Positions 21,191 to 30,796 of a DNA stretch of 64,000 nucleotides are shown piece by piece. Under the pieces are notes generated by a model that was not told the DNA's origin, did no database searches, and worked only from the letters and a program-made list of their open reading frames with translations. Source of the DNA: Semisulcospira habei (lineage: Eukaryota; Mollusca; Gastropoda; Semisulcospiridae); contig BTPG01000005.1 of the NCBI GenBank assembly GCA_036245525.1, forward strand, positions 122,090,279-122,154,278. The letters run 5' to 3'. Position 1 is the first letter of the stretch. Each line of letters opens with the position of its first letter. Position numbers and translations under genes: made by a program.

Positions 21191-22635
21191 GATTGTCTTA
21201 TCTGGGGGGTGCGGAGTTTTTTCCCCCTTTTTCCTTTGCCTTGGAAGGAGTCGGAAAAACAGAGGGGGGGCCGGCTCCCGGGCCTCCTCTGGTTCTTAGG
21301 AGATGAAGGGGGTGGAGCTGCCGCAGCATCGGCAACTTCCACTCCCTCCATCTGCTCCTCCAATGCAGCATATTTGTTTTGAAGGGGGACATCAGTGTTC
21401 CCCTTCTGGGCCCGTGCGCACGGCGGTCCCATAGATTTCTTAGACTTCTGGTCCTGGGCAGCAGTCCTGCCGCTAGAGTTAGCGGCCTTAGAAGGCTGAC
21501 CAGAGCCAGAAACCTTTGGCGTTGACAAACTAGCAGGTTTGGGTGGGGGCTGAGGCTTAGGGGCAGCAGAAGGCGGTGCCACCGGACCGGTAGCGTCCGC
21601 CCTCTGCGTTCCCTGGCTCCTCGTCACCACCGGAGGAGGGTTACTCTCCAGGGGCGAGAGGATCCGAGGCTCCGCCCCCAACCAAGAAGTTGGGGTTTGA
21701 CAAGAGAAGTCTTTGGTGGGGCGCTTGCCTGCCACCGCAGCACTGAAAGTATACACAAAGTTGTTATTTGAGTTTGGCGCCGCCTCAGCTGCACCAGGAC
21801 CGTCAACCAGTTTTTTTGCGTCCGCAAAGGACAGCCCCTTCTCCACACGCACCTGCTGAATCCTGCACTCGGAGATCCAACGAGGGCACTTCTTGTCCGA
21901 AGCCATATGCGCCCCCTGGCAATTCACACACAGGGGGATGGCTGTGCAGGACTCAGCAGAGTGTCCGGGCTTAGTGCAACGGGCGCATAGAGCCTCTGCC
22001 TGGCGGCATGTCTTCTGCCCATGGCCATACTTTTGGCACTTAAAGCACCGGAGGGGGAGAGGGACGTACTTTTTCACTTTTAGGGAGTAGTAACCTCCCC
22101 AGATGGTAGTAGGAGCTGTGGGGGTGCCAAACGTCAGGATAATGGTAGGGAGACGGATCTCCCTACCACCTCGTTTGGAAATGAAGCGCCTGACGTAGGT
22201 CACCCCCTGTGACTTAAGGTTCCGTACAAGTTCATCTTCAGACAGTTCGGCCAGTGCTTGATCTTTAATCACTCCTCTAGAGGAATTCATTGTTTTGTGG
22301 GGAGTGACCTCCACTGGAGTGTCTCCGATGGAGGAGAGCCTCAGTAGCCCATTGGAGTGTGCCCGGGTACGGCACTCTACCAACAAGTCACCAGACCTGA
22401 GGCGCTGGGCCTCAGGCCTGCCAACACGGCTCCTGAGGGTCTCCCCTACCAGGAAAGGGTGCAGCTTTGAAACAGGCTTCTCTTTAACTTTGCTGTGGAT
22501 AATGAGAAAGCGAGGCCAGGCGGCCGACGCCTGAGGTGTCGCTTCCTCACAGTCAGAGTCACTATCGTTCTCAATGACAATGTCGGCGGCTATGTGCCGC
22601 TTTGGTGCTAGTTTTGGTTTTTTGATATTTTCCAT
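21124..22635 (-). CDS. LINE ORF1: Gag-like RNA-binding protein with zinc knuckles
   Basis: An intact 503-residue frame starting MENIKKPKLAPKRH. It is expected to bind the LINE RNA and form the ribonucleoprotein particle. Three consecutive CCHC-type knuckles lie at about residues 195-255: CFKCQKYGHGQKTC, CARCTKPGHSAESC and CVNCQGAHMASDKKC. Upstream, at about 115-180, a basic region (YVRRFISKRGGREIRLPTII) is typical of I/Jockey Gag proteins. The C-terminal half is Pro/Ser/Ala-rich low complexity (PPSAAPKPQPPPKP). The ATG is the first in a 645-nt leader. The ORF2 start at 21190 overlaps the last 67 nt in another frame, so ORF2 translation would need reinitiation or a termination-coupled mechanism. 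No break is visible. Confidence 0.9.
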   Translation of the reverse strand: MENIKKPKLAPKRHIAADIVIENDSDSDCEEATPQASAAWPRFLIIHSKVKEKPVSKLHPFLVGETLRSRVGRPEAQRLRSGDLLVECRTRAHSNGLLRLSSIGDTPVEVTPHKTMNSSRGVIKDQALAELSEDELVRNLKSQGVTYVRRFISKRGGREIRLPTIILTFGTPTAPTTIWGGYYSLKVKKYVPLPLRCFKCQKYGHGQKTCRQAEALCARCTKPGHSAESCTAIPLCVNCQGAHMASDKKCPRWISECRIQQVRVEKGLSFADAKKLVDGPGAAEAAPNSNNNFVYTFSAAVAGKRPTKDFSCQTPTSWLGAEPRILSPLESNPPPVVTRSQGTQRADATGPVAPPSAAPKPQPPPKPASLSTPKVSGSGQPSKAANSSGRTAAQDQKSKKSMGPPCARAQKGNTDVPLQNKYAALEEQMEGVEVADAAAAPPPSSPKNQRRPGSRPPLCFSDSFQGKGKRGKKLRTPQIRQSWTLCFSGIVVVFKVTLRNYVF

Positions 22636-23280
22636 ATTATAGTATGATAGATATTCATCCCCCGGGGGTCCCCACCCGCCACCGAGCCCAACAAGGGAAA
22701 GTGCAATTGTCGGCGGGTCTCCAGCCGACGCACAATGGAGACTGCCCGAAAGATATACTCAAGGGGGTAAGCCCGATTGAACCGTTTGAGCCACCGCCTT
22801 CTATCACACTGTTGAATACAGGGGAATACTGGCGTAAAGCACCTAATCAGCATCAGAGGCTATAGCATGGTGCTCCGTATAACAACCCGCATGTCAACAG
22901 GGGGATAGGGCTCGACGTGACAAGAGCCGATTGACTAGGCCGGTACGACTAGCCTCCCGTTTAGGCAGAAGTCAAGGCCAAAGTGGAGTGTTTCAGCCAC
23001 CAGGATCCTCTTCTCCCCCGACACGGGTCTCCAAGCACGGCAAACACTTGGGATCCAAAGGACCAAAAGCTCACGCGTATTTTTAAGGACCAATCCAACA
23101 TGGTAAGACCTGGGTAAGCACAGCTCCTTAAAGACCGGACCAGTGAAAAAGACTGAACAACATATCTGCTGACATCAAGTCCTAATCCTGGACAAAGATG
23201 GCACCCATCTGCTAGCCCACTCAGTCAGGGACCGAGTGGACTACCCACCCACGCCACGTGGAGGCCGGTGCCGGGTAGGC
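22636..23280 (-). promoter_or_regulatory. LINE 5' UTR
   Basis: 645 nt between the inferred 5' end and the ORF1 ATG, GC-rich near the 5' end (CCTACCCGGCACCGGCCTCC on the minus strand). I-group LINEs carry an internal promoter here. No TATA box was seen. The role is inferred from position. Confidence 0.6.
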
Positions 23281-23410
23281 TTTGACAAAGGGTATTTACC
23301 CGAAATATTAATAAATTGTGTTGTACCCGTCTTTTCTAAGCGTGTTTCTTTCTCCGTTGGGTACTTCTTTGCATATTACACGCTTGGCAGTCACCTTTTT
23401 GGTCTGGATT
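23281..23410 (+). repeat. Terminal direct repeat, copy 2, right part (with TSD)
   Basis: Matches 16541-16670 base for base over most of its length. It ends at GGTCTGGATT, where a GACA/GATA microsatellite starts, so the element body downstream is lost. Confidence 0.9.
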
Positions 23411-23414
23411 AAGT

Positions 23415-23454
23415 TGATAGACAGACCGACAGACCGGCAGACAGACAGACAGAC

Positions 23455-23506
<52 letters not shown>

Positions 23507-23732
23507 GCATGCATACATACACATACTTACATAAATACATACATAGATGTATACATACATACATACATACATACATACATACATACATACATACATACAT
23601 ACACATACATACATACATACATACATACATACACGTATACAGGCATACATACATACATACATACATACATACATACATACATACACACACATACATACAT
23701 ACATACATACATACATACATACATACATACAT
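23415..23732. repeat. Compound (GACA)n(GATA)n(ATAC)n microsatellite
   Basis: GACA/GATA units to about 23507, then CATA/ATAC units to 23732. The open frames across it are artefacts of the repeat. Confidence 0.95.
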
Positions 23733-23737
23733 TACGC

Positions 23738-23896
23738 TTAACCCATTTAAATACAGGGCCGAATTTTCCAGGTGTCTCCTACCGACAGTGTACCAGTTGC
23801 AGGAGATGGATCGACCATGATAATTCAAGAGTAGTGCCAGATTAGCTTGGCGCCATTAGGCGCCAAGCTAATCTGGCACCATCCTTGAATTATCAG
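23738..23896. mobile_element. Hp-A hairpin element, right end missing
   Basis: The left end TTAACCCATTTAAATACAGG and the subtype 1 core GCCAGATTAGCTTGGCGCC / GGCGCCAAGCTAATCTGGC are present. The copy stops after TTGAATTATCA. Confidence 0.8.
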
Positions 23897-23969
23897 TTTT
23901 TATCAAAGTTATCACAGTTTTCTCGAAAGTGAAGGGGGTTTTCTCTCTCTTTTCTTTCCCTGTCCCCTC

Positions 23970-24260
23970 CTCAATAACCCCCCCCCCCCGCTCAACTCAC
24001 CCCCCCACCCCCCCACCCCCCCACGCACACATACACACACTGTTTTGTAGCAGCCCTATAAGGCAATACATCAAAGATACACAGGCATACCTTTACTGAG
24101 GTGTGGTTTTGAAAAATAGCCATTGTTTTAGCAACCATTCATCATAATGTTTATTACCTTTGCCACTGAGTGCGAACAACCTCAACCCCACCTCTAACCC
24201 ACACCCACCTCTCCCCCCTCCCTCCCGCCACCCCCATCCCCCATCCCCCGACACATTTCT
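23970..24260. repeat. C-rich low-complexity tracts
   Basis: CCCCCACCC-type runs near 23980-24025 and 24185-24250. Nothing coding was seen up to 24440. Confidence 0.8.
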
Positions 24261-24440
24261 TTAAAAAGAACACCACAAAACGCGTGTTTTTGCTTGCTCA
24301 AGCATCAAAACAAGTTTATAATTACAAATTGTGACAAGATGACAACACATAAAGTACAATAATAAAAACAAAACTCCCAGAAAACCATTCAGGCGCCAGT
24401 TTTGGTACAGGCCGGGCCGGCGTAACACGTAGAATGACCC

Positions 24441-25020
24441 CTGCTCTATATTGACCCGGGGTCATTTTGTCATGGTCACTCTACTGGTGTAGCAGTTTTC
24501 TATTTCAAAGCAGTAGATCTTACGTAGCACTTAATGAACCACGTCAGTGTGAAGCCGGGTAGATCAAACGTAGCAATTTACCACACCAAAGTGTCCCCGG
24601 GGTGATCTGACGTACCAATTTACCACACCAAAATGACCCCGGGCAGATCCAACGTAGCAGTTTTCCAGTCCAAAGATAGTGATTTACCACACCAACGTGA
24701 CCCCGGGTAGATCTAACAGAAGTTTGCTACACCAAAGTGTCGCCGGGTAGATCTAACGTAGCAATTTACCACACCAAAGTGACTCCGGGTAGATCTAACA
24801 TAGACGAAGCAATTTACCACATCAAAATGACCCCGGGTTGATCTTGCGTTTGGGAGACTGACCCGGGGTCAATTTTGAGGGCAAAATTGTAAAGTATTCC
24901 ACACCAGAACAGATCCCTGGTAGATCTAACGTGGCAGTTTACCACACCAAAGTCAGTGACGCCGGCTCGATTAAACCGGTGGCAGTTTACCACGGGTTGT
25001 CCTGTCGTAGGGAAGTATTC
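24441..25020. repeat. Degenerate minisatellite, unit of about 45-60 bp
   Basis: About ten diverged copies of a unit containing AATTTACCACACCAAAGTGA and CCCCGGGTAGATCTAACGTA. The palindrome GACCCGGGGTCA occurs near both borders (about 24452 and 24862). Non-coding. Confidence 0.8.
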
Positions 25021-25069
25021 TGGCGTGCTACACCGGAGACAACAAACTAATGAGTGTACAGCTACAACT

Positions 25070-25284
25070 TGACCCGTTCTCTGCCATTGGACGCACAACT
25101 GTGTCTTTGAAAGCAGGGCAAATTCAACACGGAACAAACTCATCAATCCAAGGAACACGGATATAAACAGGGGTCCGCAAGAGGCAAAGAACCTCATGTG
25201 CCGCCCAAATGCGGAGGCTCATGAGGTTTTTTTGTCTCTTGAAGTAGGGTGGTGTTCGCATTTTTCCAGCAGTGATGGGATTAA
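25070..25284. mobile_element. Hp-B hairpin element, near full length
   Basis: The left end reads CCCGTTCTCTGCCATTGGAC and the right end TCCAGCAGTGATGGGATTAA. The core GCAAGAGGCAAAGAACCTCA pairs with an arm ending TGTCTCTTG. 25285-25534 has nothing recognisable. Confidence 0.75.
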
Positions 25285-25534
25285 ATGACACTGTTGTACT
25301 CCCAGAATCAAAGACTTCCTTGGTGGAAGGGTAGAGGCTTACTTTTACACCAGCCCCTGCAGCTGCAAGAAATTATGAGACTCTAGGTTCTTTGCAGACA
25401 AAGATGGGGTAGATGATGGACTACATTGACTGCATTAGAGAAAAGTAAAACATTTTTAACCAGTTTAGCCAGTTAGATGAAAGACTGAAATTTAGGGATT
25501 TGACCTTTGGAGAATGCACTAGAGCGCAAAAGAC

Positions 25535-25628
25535 TGACCGTGATAGTTCAAGTGTGTTGCCGGAATAACTTCTGGCAACACTCTTGAACCATCTACATAG
25601 TGTCCTTTGTCAGTGTGTAATGGGTTAA
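25535..25628. mobile_element. Hp-A element, diverged and shortened
   Basis: GATAGTTCAAGTGTGTTGCC / GGCAACACTCTTGAACCATC is a clean hairpin without the GGCGCC centre. The right end is GGGTTAA. Confidence 0.6.
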
Positions 25629-25811
25629 TTGCGTTTTCAAACAGGACAATTTACGGTTGTCGTGTTACCTTTTTATGTCTTATGCTGTAACAAATGTCAT
25701 GTCCTCGCTCTTTTGACGAGCCCCAAACCCCCCCACCCCCTCCACCCTCTCTCTCTCCCTCTCTGCCTATACCCTAAATGTAGAAAAATGTAGAAAAATG
25801 CGTAGAAAGAG

Positions 25812-25968
25812 GAATGTGTGTGTGTGTCTGCGTATGCGTGCGTGCGTTTTGTGCGTGCGTGCGTGTCTGTGTGTGTGTGTGCGCGCGCGTTCGTGGGTGC
25901 GAACATGTGTGTATGTTTGTGTGTGCGTGTGTGTACGTGCGTGTGTGTGTGCATGCCTGCATGCGTGC

Positions 25969-26002
<34 letters not shown>

Positions 26003-26092
26003 TTGTGTGTGTGTGTGAGTGTGTGTGTGTGTGATTGTGTGTGTGTGAGTGTGTGTGGTGTGTGCGTGTTGTGTGTGTGTGCGCGCGTATGA
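25812..26092. repeat. (GT)n compound microsatellite
   Basis: GT, GC and GTGA variants over about 280 bp. The long Val/Cys-rich frames here are repeat artefacts. 26093-26464 shows no supportable gene. Confidence 0.95.
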
Positions 26093-26464
26093 GTGCCTCT
26101 AAATGTCATGTTTACGGTTCGAGTGGTTGGTTGGAGCAAATGTACTATTTATCAGGCGTGCATAAATATGTTCTCTATGTTCTATGGTGGTAAACAAAAC
26201 CTCGTGTGCACAAGCTGAATACCTCACACCCACCGTTCCAAAAGAACACGCTTGCAAGGCTGCTTGAATCGACTGAGAGCAAGTAATTTTAGAAGAGAAA
26301 GATAAATGTGCTCGATATTAATACGACATTGTGAACCAAACTTCCAGCACCCCTACACCACCTTCCGCTTTCTACTGACCAACCCCCTCCCCCCCTTCGC
26401 CCCGCCTCCCACCCACCCACCTCCCTTTCTCCCCCTTTCACAAAGAAGAAGCATTGCAATTCAG

Positions 26465-26678
26465 TTAACCATTTTGATCCTGATACACTGTTGCAAGAAA
26501 TAAAAATTGACTATGATAGTTCAAGGGTGGTGTCAGAATAGCTTGGCGCCTGTGGCGCCAAGCTATTCTGGCACCACCCTTGAACTAAAATGGTTGATTT
26601 ATCTCCTAATCTGTAATGTAGCTTTCATAGGACAATATGCAAGTTTAAAAAAATCAGCCTCAGGGTGCAATGGGTTAA
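26465..26678. mobile_element. Hp-A hairpin element, 214 bp
   Basis: 214 bp between TTAA copies. The variant end ATCCTGATACACTGTTGC is shared with copies at 57606 and 62024. Core GTCAGAATAGCTTGGCGCC / GGCGCCAAGCTATTCTGGC. Confidence 0.88.
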
Positions 26679-26909
26679 AAGACAATGTCGTTTAATAATA
26701 AATACAATGTACTTTACTTCACCTTCTCCTGTCCTAGTTTTCGTATTTTCACGTATGCAATAAACGAAATAAATTAAAAATAAATTAAAGTAAAATGCAC
26801 ACCCTCTCTACATCAGAAATTACCAAGGCTATTAGACATCATGAGCGACTTCTGGAGACAGAAAAGGGAGAGAACTGCCTTGCATCTACTCGCGGCACAG
26901 GCATCGATC

Positions 26910-26972
26910 AGCAAAGGGACATTGGTTCCCATGAGCCTTTTCCGGCTTATGGGAATCGATGCCCCTTTCCGA
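26910..26972. repeat. Diverged Hp-B-like hairpin
   Basis: AGCAAAGGGACATTGGTTCC pairs imperfectly with GGAATCGATGCCCCTTTCC around CATGAGCC. 26973-27256 holds no supportable gene. Confidence 0.5.
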
Positions 26973-27256
26973 TAGGGATCAGCAATGGATCTGTTTGCAT
27001 CTTCTTTTATCTCTGGTCGTAGATCGGAGGAAGTTGTTTTTTCACTTGTGACTGCTTCAAAGTACATGACAAAACCGACAGCTAACTTGTCGTCTGCGTC
27101 CCCCCTTGTCGTATCCTCCGCCGCAGAGACATACCTTACCGAGGAGACACACACACACTCGGACCTAGACACTTATCCCGTAGTTGTTGGTACAGACTAG
27201 GTCTATCTTACGTTGACGGATTTTTTTGGTTTTGTTTTTTGTTTTGTTTTGTTGAT

Positions 27257-27491
27257 CAACCTTTTCACTGGCAGCAGGCGCAAAATGTGCGTCTGAAATC
27301 ATTGCACACTGAGCAACATTAATTCGCGTGAAGAATACAGATGAAATGGAACTAAAGATTTTCACCAAAAAATACAGGACTAAACAAGAGACATAAATCC
27401 TCATGAGCCCCCGCGACTGCGGGTGCTCATGAGGATTTATGTCTCTTGTAGATGGGTAGCGTTCTACCTGCCTCGGCATTTAAGGGGTTAA
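27257..27491. mobile_element. Hp-B hairpin element
   Basis: The left end CACTGGCAGCAGGCGCAAAA and the right end GGCATTTAAGGGGTTAA. The core ACATAAATCCTCATGAGC / GCTCATGAGGATTTATGT shows the paired AAATCC/GGATTT variant. Confidence 0.82.
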
Positions 27492-27604
27492 ATAGGTACG
27501 CTCAGGCCTGAGACCAACAGTTTCAAAGTGTTCCTTATCAACCCTGATGGTCCCCTTCATGCACAGATCCGTGTCACTTCTTTTTTGTTGGGTTCAATTG
27601 TCAC

Positions 27605-27745
27605 CGGGGCATATGACTTCAGGAGACATTGAGACAGACTATGAGAATTCAAGCCTGCGGGGTTCAAAGTGGCGCCAGAGTAGCTTCGTACCTCTAATTA
27701 GCCCAAGCTGTTCTGGTACCACTATAAATTGTTTGTAATCGGGTC
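27605..27745. mobile_element. Degenerate Hp-A copy
   Basis: ACTATGAGAATTCAAGC, GGCGCCAGAGTAGCTTCG and AAGCTGTTCTGGTACCAC keep the order of landmarks. 27746-28357 has no gene I can support. Confidence 0.5.
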
Positions 27746-28357
27746 AGTCGCCCAGCACCCAGTAATCAAAAGACCCACGGGTCGACGTCGTCTGCGCACG
27801 GCTATTTGAGTGAATGAGTTTGAGTCCAGTGAGTCAGTGACTTGACAGAAGCTGGCCCAAGTGTTCGCGCGGCAGCTGGCAAAAAAGTCAGTGCGACTAT
27901 TGCAAGCCAAGGGAGGCGCCTCTGAGACTGGGTCACCCGGAGATCGAGTGACGGCCCCTTGTCGGCCGCCATGTTGTACACGTGTTATCCTGACAGTTGC
28001 GATTACTCTGATCCGGCCGCTTTTATTCTGAAACTCACTGGGTTTCGTTTTAGTGAGATGCACCTAACTAAATTTAGTCTCATTGTTGCTAGCACTTGAA
28101 GAAGTTTATAGACATTGACGCAGGCATGTTCTATAAAATCTAGGTTTGTTCCGGTTCCAGTTTCAAGGACTTTTTTTAGTCGTTTTGTCACGGCGAGAAA
28201 ACAGTGCCTCGCCCACATACAGCAAAACGCACAGATGCTTAAATATGAATTTCAAACACCCATTTAATATTTTCTTCTTCATAAATACTTTTATTCTCTT
28301 CAAGTTGGTAATAGTGAAACCCCCCCCCCCACCCCCCTTTTATTTTTGTTAAAAAAC

Positions 28358-28447
28358 GTAACCGTTTGGCTGTTGGTAGCGCTTTTTGTCGAGGTGATTC
28401 CCGTAGGAATTACATCGACAAAAAGCGCTACCAGCAGCCGAACGGGT
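28358..28447. mobile_element. Hp-C hairpin
   Basis: ACCGTTTGGCTGTTGGTAGC pairs with GCTACCAGCAGCCGAACGGG, with inner TTTTTGTCGAGGTGATTC. The outer TTAA is lost. 28448-29014 shows nothing recognisable. Confidence 0.78.
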
Positions 28448-29014
28448 CATATGATATTTTCTCCAAGGTCGTTTCCATGGCGCATACGTGACCTTTTCGC
28501 AACTTTGAAAGGTTTAAGGGCAGACTAGCCGTTCCTTTATTTCTCTAAATTATTGTGATGGTGATATTTCATTAGCATGTTACTCTTATTCTACTGTAGG
28601 CGCCGATCATTCACCAAGGCGTGCGGTCGCCGTCACCCAGAGTTGTCTTTTGCAAGCAAACTTAATTTATCACACACGGAATCCGCGAACTTCCATTCGC
28701 CGCAATGGTGAGTAGGATTTTGGGCGTCGTCGGTCTGAACATAAGTGCTAATTTACCTGAGACGACGGCTCTTACATCACAATGACTAATGTTCTAGCTC
28801 GGCTCAGACTTACTCGTCAATGCAGTAAACATAATCTATTAACCCTGACTACTCTTCTCGACCAAGAGGCGCTTCACAGCGTGACATTATTTCAGAAAAT
28901 GTCCCCGCTTTTGCAGAGCAGCATAAATTGCGATATGAACTGGTGAAAACGGTGTATCCAATTGACCTTTTGAAGCAGAGATTTGTAGCGGGATTATAAA
29001 AAGAGGGCGTAATT

Positions 29015-29107
29015 TTAACTCTTCGGCTGTCGGTAGCTGTTTTTTGTTGCGGTGATTCCTGCAGGAATCATATCAACAAAAACTGTTACTGACAGCCAAT
29101 GGGTTAA
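29015..29107. mobile_element. Hp-C hairpin, 93 bp, TTAA at both ends
   Basis: TTAACTCTTCGGCTGTCGGT to GACAGCCAATGGGTTAA, centre ATTCCTGCAGGAAT. The whole element is one stem-loop. Confidence 0.85.
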
Positions 29108-29229
29108 ACAATTTCAAAGTGCTTCGGCGCAACAAATGACACCTGCTCACTGAACCAGAACAGAGATGATGCTTTATGAGGCGGAAAGTTAAGCGCAAGG
29201 ATATGTTTTCAGATCTACAGATTTGTGCT

Positions 29230-29238
29230 CTCAAAAAA

Positions 29239-29270
<32 letters not shown>

Positions 29271-29320
29271 AAGAAAAAGAAAAAGAGGAAAAATAAAAAT
29301 ACAAAATAAAATAAAAGAAA
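29230..29320. repeat. Poly-A / A-rich tract
   Basis: Runs of A broken by G over about 90 bp. Confidence 0.85.
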
Positions 29321-29411
29321 ATAAGGGAAAACATTGATCGGGTGACATTTCTCTCACACTGCAAGAAAGACCCAAGAAAACAGATTGGTGCACTGCGCTA
29401 TTAACAAACTG

Positions 29412-29412
<1 letters not shown>

Positions 29413-29456
<44 letters not shown>
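29413..29456. repeat. (CT)n microsatellite
   Basis: About 22 CT units, just upstream of the LINE at 29.5 kb. Confidence 0.95.
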
Positions 29457-29460
<4 letters not shown>

Positions 29461-29668
29461 ACGTAGGATGTGACGCTAAGGAGCCAATTTAGATATTTAT
29501 ATATATCGCAGATACGGTATACGTTCAGTCTACAGCACGTAACGACCTATTATTTCCCCTGCGTGGGGCGTGACGTCTGCAGCGAAAGCGATAGACTGAG
29601 CTGAGTTTTCAGCACTGTAGTTTCTCCTGGGTTTTGTTTAACTTTGTTAAGAGTTCAAAAGTTTTCAT

Positions 29669-30796
29669 TTGTTCTTAATTGACTTTTGTAAACATTTTCC
29701 CCCCACCTGTTGCTTCATCATGCCTGCATGTAGCCCACATGTACATCAGCGTTCGCTGAATAAGCATGATTTACGGATAGGGCACCTTAACGTTTATCAT
29801 TTATACAACAAAGTGCCCGACGCCACTGTTTTACTTTTACAACCCCAACCCTTTCATATATTTGGATTTACTGAGTCTAGACTCAGGGAACATATTAGTA
29901 ACGCCTCGATCTCCATTTATAACTATACTGTATTCCGTAGAGATGCATCATCCCCCGGTCATACCGGTATAGCTGTGTACATTCATAACTCTATCCGCCA
30001 GGACGTTACCCGCTGCATGGATTTAGAGTCTTGTCACGTTGAAAGTTTATTTCTTGAATTGAAATGTGACAAATCTTCCCCCACACTAATTGGATTTATT
30101 TATCGCACCCCTTCAGCCACATTCTCATGGTATGATGATTTTATCACCATGATGGATAAGGTGCAACAACGTCACAACAAAGATATACACCTTCTAGGCG
30201 ATTTTAATATTGACCTGCTAAAGACTGGTAATGCGGATTGGAATTGCACCACCTCATTATTTGGCCTGCAGCAGATGGTTCGGTCTCCCACTAGAGTTTC
30301 TTTGTCATCCGCCACATTGATTGACCACATCTACACTACAAATGCACCTGCTGTCACACACGTCCACGTGCCGAATGTTGCCATTAGTGATCACTTTCCT
30401 ACTTGTTTTAATCTTTCAGTTAAAGGTGATAGACCCCAGCACAAACACCACACTACCATCACATACAGGTCTTACACAAAGTTCAACAAAGATGACTTTC
30501 TTCATGACCTCTCACTCACGCCCTTTCACCTTATTTATAACACTTCTGATCCCAATGAAGCCCTCTCGCTATTTCTTTGGGTCCTCGATAAACATGCCCC
30601 ACTCAGGACTAAACGCGTTAAACACCCTACCCTTCCGCCTTGGTTGTCAAAGGACATCATTCACACAATGAAAATAAGAGATGACTTAAAACGGCAGAAA
30701 AAGTTTGCGGATTTTAAGAAACAACGTAATCTTGTAAAATCCTTAGTTAGAAAAGCACAGAAAACGCTTGGGGAAAAAAGTTATCGCAGAGGGTAA
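29669..30796 (+). pseudogene. LINE endonuclease domain (open frame, 375 codons)
   Basis: AP-endonuclease-like domain. Landmarks: LRIGHLNVYHLYNKVPD (about residue 36), FHIFGFTESRL (catalytic Glu), GIAVYIHNSIR, IHLLGDFNIDLLKTGN (GDFN), ATLIDHIYTTNAPA and AISDHFPTCFNLSV (SDH). The linker PWLSKDIIHTMKIRDDLKRQ and FKKQRNLVKSLVRKAQK leads to the RT. The frame ends at an A6 run near 30775, after which the protein continues in another frame (VIAEGKDTRSVWNAIKLFTK), so a one-base indel separates this from the RT. Confidence 0.9.

Larger units (their letters stand above)
17269..23280 (-). mobile_element. Full-length I/Nimb-like LINE, 6,012 bp
   Basis: A non-LTR retrotransposon on the minus strand, bounded by an exact 11-bp target-site duplication TTTGACAAAGG (17258-17268 and 23281-23291). 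The uninterrupted target exists at 16541-16551, so both ends are certain. Order on its own strand: a 645-nt 5' UTR, ORF1 with zinc knuckles, and ORF2 with endonuclease, reverse transcriptase and RNase H. The short 3' UTR ends in CGGCGTTAAACCCAAATAAC and then TATCTAACTAA. ORF1, an APE endonuclease and an RNase H domain together suggest the I group, and Nimb-type elements are known in molluscs. ORF2 carries five frame changes. Confidence 0.93.

Noticed and set aside
23509..23820. His/Tyr-rich frames at the ATAC repeat
   Set aside because: Repeat artefacts on both strands.
25798..26034. Cysteine-rich peptide (toxin-like) from the GT tract
   Set aside because: The Cys and Val come from TGTG repeats. 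There is no signal peptide or cysteine framework.
26813..27172. 119-residue minus-strand frame as a host gene
   Set aside because: Overlaps a diverged hairpin and shows no recognisable motif.
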